DNA of 64,000 bases from assembly GCA_905250025.1 (NCBI GenBank), contig CAJNOJ010000140.1:1-64000 (forward strand), read 5' to 3'. Below are positions 43,241 through 55,500 of this stretch, piece by piece (within the stretch, counting starts at the first letter, position 1; the number at the start of each line of letters is the position of its first letter). The notes beneath the pieces were generated by a model that worked only from the letters and a program-made list of their open reading frames with translations, was not told the DNA's origin and did no database searches. This stretch comes from Adineta ricciae. Its lineage: Eukaryota; Rotifera; Eurotatoria; Adinetida; Adinetidae. The position numbers and the translations under genes were made by a program.

Positions 43241-43638
43241 ATATGAGATCTTTTTTTTTATCATGTATGTTTTTTTCCAAAAAAAAAACGAATAAATATG
43301 CTGCTAAAACAATCATTTTTTCTTAGAATAGTAATGATGCTGGTTTAGTCACGAATTCTATCAATGATTCTTTCTTTCGTTCGTTCGCGTGACATGGATC
43401 GAACGTGAAGAGGAACATTGTTCATAGTCAATGTTCCTCAGCAGGCGTTTTCTCGAGTAAGAATTTGCGTTTCGATTTTTATACAAGTGTGCAACCAGGA
43501 AAAATTCCACAGTAAATTCTTATTCTTTATTTTACGTGAATTCAGTTTGACTATTTATTATACTTTCGTGAAAACAAGGAAAGAGAAGAACATAATATAC
43601 TATTTCTATTGGAAATCTTCATATACTAAATAGATTAT
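43241..43638. other. Intergenic region between convergent genes
   Basis: 3' flanks of the sulfatase-fold gene (an AATAAA-like signal near 43290) and of the SLC16 gene. The plus frame 43418-43633 is not supported. Confidence 0.45.
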
Positions 43639-45874
43639 TTAAGTCACTATCAACATGTTTGATTGATGATTAGCTATAGTTTGTAGATCTTTTTGTCTTC
43701 GATTTAACGCTGGAATGGCAAATAGAATAACACCACTTATTACTACAAATCCTCCGAACACCAAGTAAGACCAAAGAAATGGATTCGAATGTGATTCGAA
43801 TGCATCGCGCATTGCACCTAAACACAAATGAATAGAAACGAGTGAAATCAACAGATCGATCAATTTACCAGCTACAGGTGTTCCGATAGCAGTTGCAATA
43901 CCCTGAAAAAGTAGAATTATACCCATTCCGTTGGATAGTTTATATAAACCAACAAGATCAACGGTAATAACTGATGTTAAGCCGATATAACCACCAGAAA
44001 AGAAACCGAAAAGCGAAGCATAAAGTATATGCGGAAGTATATGAGAGCCACTGTATGGAGCAAGAATCGTTGCAATACCGGCTATGATTAAGGTTATGTT
44101 ATAGAGGATTAAACGGTTGACCTAGAAGGTAATTTAAAAGAAATTGCATCGTTTTTCTTTTCCCTCTGTTCATACCCATTTTCGATCTGCTAAATAGCCG
44201 ATAATAATATGGCCGAAACAAGTTGAAAAACCAATAGCCATAATGACAAACTTCCTATGGCTTTCTTCGACTCGAGAATCTTTAGCAAGGTCATGGGCGA
44301 AATTATACGGAACGAAAAAGCCCAGACTGGACAGGAAGTTCGATAAGGTGAACAGAGCAAATGCATGATTTTGCAGAAGTTTTAGATTAAGTTGTGCTAA
44401 CAACTGTCTTATAATTGATTCCGATTCCTCATCATGGTAGGAGGTTATTGTAACTTTTCGTATTTCTTCACTTCTTAGCTTATTCGTCTGAGCAGTTCTG
44501 TCTTTATAAGGATCAGCATCATTCACCGGGTTGGGTAAAGACACTCGACGTAGACTTCCCTTATATAAAACATTGTTTCGTATCGCTTCTATCGATCGAA
44601 GTTGTGTTGTTGATAATTGTGACAACGACTTCCAAGCGTGTTCGCTACTTGTACTGCCACTTGGACTTTCGGGTAAAGCATGCAGAAATGATGGTGACGT
44701 GTAACGGCGATCGTAAGATGAACGTCGATAGTCATTTGAGTTTTTGTTCAGTGGCGCGTCAAGAAATGGCAAACTGAAATAAGGACAGAACGGTTAATGT
44801 CTTAGAAAGGAGAATATATTTTATCCTGACGTTCTCTTAAGTCAATACTTTTGAAAATAACGACGGATAAAATATACCTTTGCTGGTCTACCAGTACTTG
44901 ATTTGCTTTATCATTTTTCTGCGAAGCTACTGCCTTCATAGCTTGTCGTTTTGCTTCTTCACGTAGTTTCATTCGTGCACGACGTTGTTCACTTAATTCG
45001 ATGGGAAGGGGGACCTAAACAGAATCAATCTCGTACTTATATACAATCAGAACTTCTCGTCAATGATCTACCATGAGAAGACCGAAAATCGCACACATAA
45101 ATAGCAATGCTGATTCGAATAGAAGGGCACCTTTATAATCATTCGAAAAGAATCGTTCCATCACCCAAGGTATGAAAAATGGAAACGCAACGGTTCCTAA
45201 ACCTGATCCACAATCTGCAATACCTATTGCAAACGAACGTTTGCGCTCAAAGTAATATCCAACAGAGACGATAGCTGGCAAATACATAAGACCACAGCCG
45301 ATACCTGAACAAAATGAAAATGATCGAGAGGAAAACATAAATCTTTAATGCAATACCTGCGATCAAACCGATCGTAATATAATAACAATACACATTAGTC
45401 CACCATCGACTAAGAAAAAAACCAAACGACGCTAAGATCCCGCCGATGATGGTAATTCTTCGAGAACCAAATGTATTTGTAAATACAGTTGAAATAGGTG
45501 CTACAACAAACCAAATAAACTTATCATATTTCGATGTTTTATCTAACAAACCTGCGGCTAAAGTAATTGATTCCAAGAAAGCAAAAACGATTGAGACGTG
45601 ACCACGGTTGTAACGTAAACTTGTTAACATTGGTTCCAAATAAATATCACCCATTGAGTATGTAATTCTATATATTTACATAATGTTTCGTTTTAAAAGA
45701 TAGCTACTTTCATCAAATAGTTTACCCGTCCATAATAAAGTGAATCATAAAAGATGCAAAGACAACAACCCAACCCCACCCGCCATCAGGAACGACGTAT
45801 ATTGAACTTTGTTTTTTCGTATGATTACTATTCGGCGGATCTGATAACTCGTTGTCATCCAATTCACGATTCAT
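43639..45874 (-). CDS. SLC16 (monocarboxylate transporter) family MFS protein
   Basis: Six exons (minus) join in phase: 45874-45726, 45667-45357, 45304-45072, 45014-44878, 44773-44176 and 44121-43639, for 636 aa. The SLC16 signature at the start of TM1 is clear: PDGGWGWVVVFASFMIHF, followed by MGDIYLEPMLTSL. TM4-5 give GIGCGLMYLPAIVSVGYYFERKRSFAIGIADCGSGLG, the conserved second signature. A long charged loop of about 190 residues separates the two six-helix halves. The second half has FFVPYNFAHDLAKD, GHIIIGYLADRKW and LYASLFGFFSGGYIGLTSV. The family moves lactate, pyruvate, ketone bodies, aromatic amino acids or thyroid hormone with protons or by facilitated diffusion across the plasma membrane. 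The long loop argues for an orphan MCT subgroup; substrate not predictable. Confidence 0.93.
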
Positions 45875-47195
45875 TTTTGTTCTTCTCTACCTCGATCGTG
45901 TAATTCGAAAACAAATTACGAAAGTCAATGCGGAACACAATCGTTTTATGACAAGACTATATACATCATTGTCAGAATGTTGTTACCTTTTTCGTTATTT
46001 TCTATACCAGTTCTTTTCGCTAGAAGAAGAAAAAGCAAAGATAACAACTCTCCGTCATATTACACTGAAATAAAAAGAATAAAAAAATAACGAATTAGAT
46101 GCAAACATGTGAGTGTTGAATAAGTGCAATAAATATTTGGCTTTTTTGCTCTACAACAAATTAATTTCGTGCATAACACGTATCTGCTGTACAAGTAGAT
46201 GTTAAATATATTTATTCAGCAAATAGTTAATCGGTAAATATAAGAAATAATTCGAAAAAGAGGCTAACTGATATTCAATGTGCTCTGAAACGATAATAAC
46301 TATCGGTCAATTTCCTGTTGACATGGAAGAAATTAGAAATTAATTATTATATTTTATTAGCTTTGGAAAATGTCAATCAGTTTTCTTCATAACGTAAAGT
46401 GCAGAGAAATCTGCTGAGCATGATCCAATGGTTGAAACAGGCAACACATGTGAAAATTATCCGGTAACTTCTTATTGTTTTTCTTGTTCTACCATGAGTG
46501 TCGGCTTTGTACTGTTAGGACGGGTGTTTATATAAAGGTTGTAGTCCGACATACTTGATAGGCCAAAGCAATTATCAAGATGCAGGTGACGCATTGGAGC
46601 TATACTTAGTTGGCAATCCTGATCAAGTAGCAATAATACTCGAGATTTGTTTTCGAATTGCTATTTGGCTTTGTTATAGCCGTGATTTAAATTCTTCGGT
46701 TGATCAGAGTATAGTACAAGCATTTAGACAGATTGCAGCAAAAACGAATGGTGGCCAAAACGACGCAGCCTAGCCGGAAGAGTACTGGAATAGAGCAAGA
46801 AAATCACGCTTAGGTGCTGAGTGAAGACGCATCTATCGATGATAAAGCTTAGTCGATATGTCATCGAATCAAAAGTTACACTTTTATCTTTACTGTCTTA
46901 GTTGTAGTTGGAGCATCTTTGAAACGTGCATAAAAAATTTGGTTTACCAATACGAACGACACTTGTATCTACAGATCAAAAGTCGAGCCAGTTTGAAATA
47001 AATTAGGCGCTTCTAACATTTCTTTCTGTTCTTTTACTTAATAACATCTAAGTAATAACTTTTCATCACCCGTCTTCGTCTCATTCTTTCTCATAACACA
47101 ACCTTCAACACACTATAAGGATGTGATATGAATATGTCTATTTTATTATTCAAGCCACGAAAGGTATATTTGAAAATAAATCATATTTTTACTAT
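45875..47195. other. Long intergenic region with one orphan exon-like frame
   Basis: Mostly AT-rich non-coding. On the plus strand about 46546-46773 is open after an acceptor-like GTTGTAG. It encodes a compact helical-looking sequence (NYQDAGDALELYLVGNPDQVA, IVQAFRQIAAKTNGG) but has no ATG. It could be a remnant or last exon of an unrecognised gene. Nothing else supported. Confidence 0.35.
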
Positions 47196-48074
47196 TCAAT
47201 TTTCAATTGTTTTCTTGATAAAAACCTCATAGGTTGGCGGTGGTGTAGGTGGTTCTTCGGTTCTAATCGATTCCTGTCGCAATAATTCGTTGTATGCTGG
47301 TGGTAAAAGGGAAGAGTGTTGCTCAGAGACAGCAGGTGATATCGAGAGAGAAAGCGATTGATTAACAGGTTCAGGTGTATATAACGACGTAGGAGCTCGA
47401 ATGAAATTCGTTTGTAGCACATTGGAGGATCGACTTGTTATATGATTGCTACTCTGTATGATGCTATTGGGTTGTTTATGTGCTTTGCAACATCTGTAAA
47501 TACAGCAAAGCACGGAAACAAAAGCCAATGGGGCCAATGGGGCCTTTATGAATAGACGCAACAACGAAGAAGTCTCGCTTTCCCCGGGATTATTGAGATT
47601 AGATTTTGTCAAACATCTATACGTTAATCCACATACATGAAACTCTGAAAAATAAGGCGAACGCCAAAGAAGTAGAGATAAATTGTTTTGAACAACTTAC
47701 GGGAGCAGCAAGCCTCTTTCAGCTTTGGATTACATCCTAGTTTTGAAGAAAAAGGCAAAATATAACTTTTCGGAAGTAAGCAGTTTCATACGTTTTATAC
47801 AATGTCCTAGAAGTTCATGCATTTCAGAATTTACGCGTGGATTACCAGATGAACCAATCAGTTTTTGTTCACGAATTGAATTGACAACTTCTTGTTTAGC
47901 ATCATCTTCAGCCCATGTCATTTCTTTAAATGGTGGCGTGAGGTTGTCATTCAACTGCGTACTAGCAGTAAACCGTGCTCGCGTAGAATAGTCTCCTTGG
48001 AAGTTTTGTGAATGAATCCATTGTAACTTTAAAGAAATAAACATCAGGCTCGTAAAGTAATTTATCATTATCAT
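47196..48074 (-). CDS. Type I membrane protein with Cys-rich ectodomain and PPxY motifs (adaptor-like)
   Basis: Exons (minus) 48074-47792, 47736-47701 (a 36-nt exon) and 47644-47196 join in phase (255 aa). A signal peptide (YFTSLMFISLKLQWIHS) is followed by a polar ectodomain. A Cys-rich block crosses the three exons: LGHCIKRCNPKLKEACCSQFHVCGLTYRC. One TM (LAPLAFVSVLCCIYRCC) leads to a cytosolic tail with PPAYNEL and PPPTYEVF, which are PPxY ligands for WW domains of Nedd4-type ubiquitin ligases. The overall plan (signal peptide, Cys-rich domain, TM, PPxY tail) recalls Shisa/VOPP1-type adaptors, but the Cys spacing does not clearly match any of them. Confidence 0.72.
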
Positions 48075-48552
48075 TTTTGATCAGATTAAAATAATCATAT
48101 AATTGAAGAAGTAGTGTTTACAGTGCGTTCGATCGACGTTTTATGTAGTATTGAAGGTCCTGTTGCAAAGGGAAAAGCACACTGACAGAGAACAACATGT
48201 CTCTGCTGGGAAGGAAAATGGGGGAAAAATTTAACTTGTTCTTATCTTATAAACACATCCTATTTACACCTCTATCTTTTGCGTTTACTTCCCTCGTCGA
48301 TGTACGTGCCATTTATCATTGGTCTTGTTTTTGAAATTATGTATTTTGATCAGTAATTGTACAATCTACTCTTTATTTTAGTTAACAGAATATAAAAATT
48401 GTAAAATTTTCTATCACTCTGTAACTGATCAAATTATCATATAGGCGATTACTCATCCAGTGACACGTCATAATCTCTAACAAATATACTAGAACGAAAA
48501 TATAACCTTTGGGTATGTAGTAAAGAAGGAGACTCAATCGAAACTATTTATA
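48075..48552. other. Intergenic region
   Basis: No gene recognised. Left flank of the MITE and probable promoter of the PPxY gene. Confidence 0.4.
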
Positions 48553-48980
48553 ATCATAATTAGGGGTGTTACTTTATCTTTATTTTTCTTTAAATAAAGA
48601 ATAAAGTAAAGGCAAAATCTTTATCTTAATTTTATAAAGAATAAAGATTTTCTTTATTTTTTTTCCTTTATTTTTAAAGTAAAGAAAATCTTTATTCTTT
48701 ATAAAATAAAGATAAAGAAAAATCTTTACCTTTCAAATAAAGTTAAAATAAAGAATAAAGAATTTTTTTACAATTTTTGNTCGTAGAGAAGAGTCTTAGA
48801 AACAATTTATGTTTCTAAGACTCTTCTCTACGAGAAAGAGAATAAAGAATAAAGATAATCTTTACTTTAAAAATAAAGAAAAAGAATAAAGTCAATCTTT
48901 ATTTTTTTATAAAATAAAGATAAAGAAAAGTCTTTACTTTAAAAGTAAAGTAAAGATAAAGTAACACCCCTAATCATAAT
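48553..48980. mobile_element. hAT-type MITE with 8-bp target-site duplication
   Basis: The element body is 48561-48972. It starts TAGGGGTGTTACTTTATC and ends with the reverse complement. Flanking 8-bp direct repeats ATCATAAT lie at 48553-48560 and 48973-48980. A TAGGGGTG terminus with an 8-bp duplication is typical of hAT transposons. The interior has no ORF: it consists of CTTTATTCTTTA/TAAAGAATAAAG-type segments in both orientations around a central 50-bp hairpin (about 48781-48833). An N at 48780 sits at the left base of this hairpin, so the exact length is uncertain. Confidence 0.85.
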
Positions 48981-49507
48981 AACAAATTGCTTTTTCAAGC
49001 AATGCATAGAAGGGCAGTACAAAGGTTTACATTGAATGATAAATATTGATGATGGTGATCGATCTATTGAATACAGGAACAAGTATTCGCATGAGCACCG
49101 GAAATGATGTTATTTACGAAGACAGGTAATTCGACAAGTGAAACGCAAATCAATGCTCAGATTGTTTTACAGTTACACCTGAGCAACTATCGTTCAACAT
49201 TTCCAACTTCCTAGAACGACAAATGTTGACCATCAGTCGAGTGAAAAATAGTTCAAAAACAGAGTTGATTCTCAACTTCAACAATAGACGCCTCGATCTC
49301 GTTCCGCCAACGATCTATTTCACATGTATCGTGTAAAAATAGACTGAGATGCCATTTATTAATTTCACGTTTTCACAAACGACACGTATACGATATCGAA
49401 ACATACGAAGCTATGACTATCATGATTCTATGCCTTCGTTATCTTGTCGTGAAACTATTGATAGAAGTAGAAATTCTAAAAAAGTTCGAATGTAAGAGAG
49501 AATCTAA
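48981..49507. other. Intergenic region with weak plus-strand coding-like exon
   Basis: Plus-strand 49174-49338 after an acceptor TTTTACAG reads VTPEQLSFNISNFLERQMLTISR...LILNFNNRRLDLV and then a stop. It may join a short start exon at about 49106. This would be a tiny protein of about 60 aa; support is weak. Confidence 0.3.
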
Positions 49508-52500
49508 TTATTGTTCGCTAGCACTAAGATCCGAATCGAATTCTGGAGCAGCGGGAATATCATTGATCATACCATCACCATCGATACTTGAACAATAAGT
49601 AATCGCATAATTTAAGCGTTCATACATGATGTCAGCTGTAGAGTATCTCGGTAGATCAAGTGCAAATGAACATGTGTGTGAATCTTAACAACAACAGAAA
49701 ATATAGAAACAAATGGCAGACACTTTAAAGATACAATCCATACTCGGTAGTGTTTTATCGACGTCACCATCATCAATATCGTATGGACTGATAGTAAACT
49801 GAGTGGTGAAATCTTCATCTCGATTAGGTAATGTACATCGTCCCCAAACAAAAATTAGAAATAACTTTTTCTGTTCTTCATTCATCATATCACTTATCAC
49901 AGTCCAAAACTGCTGAATCGTTGGCGAATCGATACTGTAATCACCACCATAACTGGAGTTTCGTTTTAGTAGTTCAATATCGATATGCCCTTTTCCACAT
50001 ACTGCTTCTTCCAATTCGTGAGCGGTGAACAGAGTCAAATAGCAACCAGGAACTATATTATACAAACCTTGTCGAATGAATTCAATCTGTCGTTGAAATT
50101 CATTCAGACGATATTCACGGTAAGTGTGGCAATAATCTCTGAAGTTCTTTGTTGTAATCAGTACCTCTTTTCCGTCAGGAATTATTTCGTAAGTTTGTCC
50201 AGCTGAGCTTACAACTTCGAATCGAAGATCACCCATCATACTAGAAAACAATTCGTCAATATTCTCGATGGATTCCATCTGTTTCATAGTTTTTTCTATT
50301 TCATTGATCATTGTGAAACTTTGGACATCGATCGATTCAATATCTTCTAGTGTAATCGACTCATGAACTAACTGTTTCCATAATAAATTCGGAAACTTCA
50401 GATCTAAATAATGTTTCCTTCGAATAGCCATTCCCATTAGTTGTCCAACGAATTGATATTGTTTCTTAATTTTATCCGGAATTGATTGATACGGCGAAAA
50501 TACATTAGGAATCCAGCGATCGCGGTTTAAACCATTATTCATTCTCCCATTCGGACATAAAATAAACAATGGCAGATAACTACTACATATATCCGCACAT
50601 ATACGTGTGATCGAGTCACGATAAGGACCACCTTGGTCAGTACTATGCATGCCAATATATTGTGCTCGCCATAGATGATCGCTTGGCATGCGAAAAATGT
50701 GATGAGCATTGGCATAGAGCTGCTCATACGCTTGATTGAACATCGTCGATGTACTCGTTCTGTGAACATCGCAAGCACTGACGGTATCGAAGTTGACGCT
50801 TAAGATTTCAGTTGGTTCAGTCGCAGTAGAAAGTATTGATGAATTGAGAAACTCAGATTTGATTGGATGTAAAATATATAGTCGAGCAAGACGTATTTTG
50901 TCAATGAGGACGCTTTGGTTTGGTAGCAAGTTGAAATCTAAAATTGGTACTACTTTTGTTAGAGATAAATTGAAGCGATGGATTAATTCACAGCGTTTCT
51001 TTATATGCAGTGCAGATATATGTGATAGAGATGGATAGATTTTGTAGTAATTTGAATTCGGAACTTCTTCATTTGGTAGACTATCGATTAGCTCAGTAAT
51101 CGACAATCCAGTCGACGGATAATCGTTGAGAAAACTCATTAGCTGTTGATCAGCAATCGAATCAAAGGAATAAGATGACGTGTCCGTTACATCGGTGGAC
51201 AGATTCGTTTTTCCAAATAAAGCATCGATCAGCTCAATTGTTGAGAAAACGTCTTTGAAATTCGGTGATAAATCCAATTCTTGATCACCTCTTCGAATAA
51301 GTAGATAAACGATGTCCATCAGGTTGATTTGAAATGTTTTCATTCGACGACTGCTTGCCGATGTTGCGCTCGGTGGTATTTCAAGAAATAAACGGAATAA
51401 AAACGATTGAATCGGGTGGTGCAAACAAAAATGTTCACTTTGCTGAAGCAACATGCAAAACAAGTGTAAAACGAAGATTTTCGTTTGATAGGTTTGACTT
51501 AGGAGGAAAATGTCGAATAATAGGTTAGTAAACAACGAAGAAAATAATAGCGGAATGAGAAATTTTGCTGTGTCATCAAGAGAAAGTTCAAGAAATATAT
51601 GAAAAATTTTGATCAGATATCTCAAATTTGGCCGTTGAATGATCGATTGTTTGTTGATGAGATTCATTTCATCGTCGTCACTATCGAAAATGATCCTAGC
51701 TGGTTCCGATAGAAGTCGAATCCACTGATAAATCATATCTTTTTGCAATTGATAGAGTAAAGGAGCTTTCCTTTGAAAGATTTCATTATTGAATTGACTG
51801 GAATTGTCATTCTGATATTTTCGCAATTCATTAACCTCGATTTTCAACATTGATGTTATCACTAAGCTCATTCGGTCGATATGATCATCGAGAGATGAAC
51901 GCGTGTGCGTATAATGATAATCTAACAATTTCAACAACGTGATAATAAATGTATAATCGCCAAAAACTTCCAATCGAATAGGATTCGTCGCGTCTGTCGA
52001 CCAAAATCTCAATATATTTAAGATTGTATAATGAGCATAGATGGAGATAAGTTTACGTTCGCAAGCAAAACGTGATTGAACATATTGAGACTCAGTGATC
52101 TGTGGATGAGAATAATGAATTTGTGTATATTGAGAGTTATACTTCATCGTCTGATCCTGCAGTGGATGATTGAAATCGAATAGTTGATGCAGAGGATCAG
52201 TATCATTGGCAAGCTGGGATTTGTCGCGAACCCAGTCGATCAAACTTTCCTTAATACCTAAATGTTGAACTGTGTGAGAAAACCATTTCTTATCATTCGT
52301 AATCGATTTATCCAACGATGTCGGTGTTGATAGATCATTTCGATGAGTGAAGATAATTTCCGCTACATCATCAAATGATTGGTCAGTACCGATGTCAGGT
52401 AGACTGATAAGGTGTTTGAAATTGGACAGGACTTCGTCGTTTGTTTTTTTCTTTTCGCGTAAGATCGTATCGAGCAATTGAATACTAGCTGATGGATTAT

Positions 52501-55500
52501 GGGTGATTGCGGATTGAATGGATGCTTCATCGTAGCCAATTAATAGAAGACTGGGTGCAACAATTGAATATGGAAATACAGTAAGGGCATCGAGAGAACA
52601 CTTTGATGAATTGAATTTTCCGTCGAGAATCATTATCGCCTTATTTAAATATGTCAGCGATTTACATGCGATTCGAAGTGTATCATTATTCAGAGTATTC
52701 TTCGTTTCTCGAAAGAGATCAATGTGAGTGTCTTTGATCGTCCATTGGTTCTCGTCAACGACGGTATCAATTTCCAACGTACCATTAACAAAGATTTTTA
52801 AAGAAGTATGATTGCCAACAATGGCGAAGCGCAGAAAATCATTTCGTTTTAAAACAGATTGACTTTGAATGCCAGTTGATAAGCAGAGATATCCATTGTC
52901 ATTGATAAATATACTTGATGACGAACTCGGTATTGTTATCAAGGTGATTTGCTCATTCGTTTTTGGAAATTCTGATATCAAAATATCTAAAGCAAATGTG
53001 AATTCTTCCCATGGTTCAGTGGATTTCTCTAAGGTTAAATAAGTTTGATTTCCAAAGAATTCAACTACTGATTGGTCAGTTCCTTCGATTGTTCGGACAG
53101 CTTGCAAATCGTTGGTTGAGAAGTACAAGTTCTCCGAAAGATATGTTTGTTTCCTGTTGAATGTAAATGTATTGACTTGCTTGCGATATTCTTTCAAGCG
53201 ATGGTGATCGATTGAGACATAAGTCAATCCATAGGTAAAAAGTTGGCGAATATGCTGTTGAGTAAGAGCATACTTCCAAATAGCTAAATTTTTTATGCCG
53301 ACTGAAAGATTAGGTAAAATTGAAAGATTATACTCTGGAAATAATGTAATTTTCTCCAGTGTAAAACAATCATTATTTATGTAGACAATTATGTGCCGGG
53401 AAGTTGTATCAAATACAATTGCTATTCGAGTTGATTGAGTAATTTTATCGGTTGGGACTCGAATGGAAAGGTCATTCGATGTAGAAAATGTTATTAATAT
53501 CACATCGGGAGTGGTAATGCTAGTGAACACGTTCAAGTCGAAACTAATTGTCAATGAACCTTGATGATCGATTTTCAATGGAAAGCCATTGCTTTCGTTT
53601 GCCAAAATAACTTGTTGATCATCGCATTTGAATGAATTTTCGAGGTGATTATTATTTACATAATCTCTTAATAGAGTATTGGCTTTGATTTGGTGATAAT
53701 TTAGAACTTTATCGTGCAGTAAGTATGCATTTTCAGGATATGGCACTACAGCTTGTTCAACAGCGCCTTGCGTTGGCAACACCAGTGGCTTATAACCGTT
53801 AGGTAACGGACAGTCTGACATATCATATGGATGAAAAATAAATTCACATGAACACATGGCATAGTTCGCAGCTCTTAGAGTTACACCAGGGAAATAAGTT
53901 GCACCATAACCATTGGGCAACATATTACACTGAGTTGTTGTTTGCGCAATAGGTGCCTGATGTTCAAAAGCTGTACCGAGGAAATGTCCGTTTAACCAAT
54001 ATTGAATTCGAATTTCATTTTCAGATATCTCAATACCACAGCCACAGACATCTCCCATTCCCCAACGAATATTTTCCGTCAAATATTTAAATTCGCCATT
54101 GTTGAGAAGTTTGTTCTCTGATCCAACATATGACCACGAATAGATATCATTGCCCATTCCAACTGCATCCGTTGGAGTGAATCCGGTTGTTGCCCAGCCA
54201 ATTTGGGTATTTGTACCTTCAAGTAAACGAACGCAGTAATACCATTTGCCTTCACTTAATCGTAGATTATTGAGAACAAATGTAACTATTGAGACGTTAT
54301 CACTTTCCGATATGAGATAAATTCGACCAAGGAATCGATGCGCAGTTCCACTTGCTTCGGGAAACCAGGTTTTTGTAATTGTGAGTGGCATTGGAACGAT
54401 TTCGATTTCATCAGGTCCAATTCGACCGTGTCGGTAGAATTGCATATCTTTTTTCGACACGACTGGTTTCCATTGATAATCTGATGATAAACTTGTGGCA
54501 AGGAGCTCTTCTGTTAGATGATCCTGATGAATAGGATGATCATTCCAGTGAGTCAATACGCATTTGTCTTTCGTGTCATCCATTTGATCGTCAATGATCT
54601 GTTTCGTTTGTTTGCATCGATCAAGACTGAGGCAATACTGTTCCAAATGTCGTTTATTCGATAATACTAAACCAACTGGATGATGATCGATGTTCGTATA
54701 TAAATCCGACGTTGACAATTTAGCTAGAACTGATGCATACGATTTTTGAAGAAAAATATCGATCGATTTTTTGTTTTTTAATAATCGATACAGTGTAGCA
54801 ATTGATCGACGTTTTAATTCGATTAACAATAGAGGTTCAATCGTTGACGTCTCCGTTTGAATAAATGATATCAGAGCATCGAAAATCGATCCGATCGTCT
54901 CATCGAAACTTGCCGGTGAAACATCGACTTCCACTCGAATTCGATTTCCACCGATGGATTCCGTTTTATTTGTTTGACCATATTGAATTACATACGGACG
55001 AGCATTCTGTGCATTTACATCCAGTGCATTTTGATCAATGTCAATAATAACTGCCAATTCGGTATCTCGAATACTTTGGTCATCGGAATACACGCGAACA
55101 ATGGAACTCAAACAGTAAGGATACATACAACCGCCGAGAATCGACAAACATGAAAAGAGACTATCGATTTGATCTGGAGATTTTAGATTTACGTTTGAGA
55201 GAATTAACTTGAAGATCAATTGAATAGCGATCGATTGTCCTGACGACGGAGTCGATATGATCGTTCGAATAATATAGATCAATTCTATTGATATCTCGGG
55301 TAGACTATTCGAAATAACAGAAAAGACATCGATGAAAAAATTTTGTATCGAGAGGTTCGGTGTTTCACCGGTATTATCAGGTAATAGCGGAAGCAAGTAT
55401 CGGAGAACTTTCAACGAAAGTAAGATGGATATGTTATTTTGACTTGTTCGATAGATACTTAACATCTGTTCGACGTAATCAACCGTGGCGAAATGATTTC

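Noticed and set aside
49685-49743. HECT C-terminus as read through to ...FKVSAICFYIFCCC
   Set aside because: Reading through gives no catalytic Cys motif; splicing from 49744 to 49683 restores LPNSHTCSF in frame.
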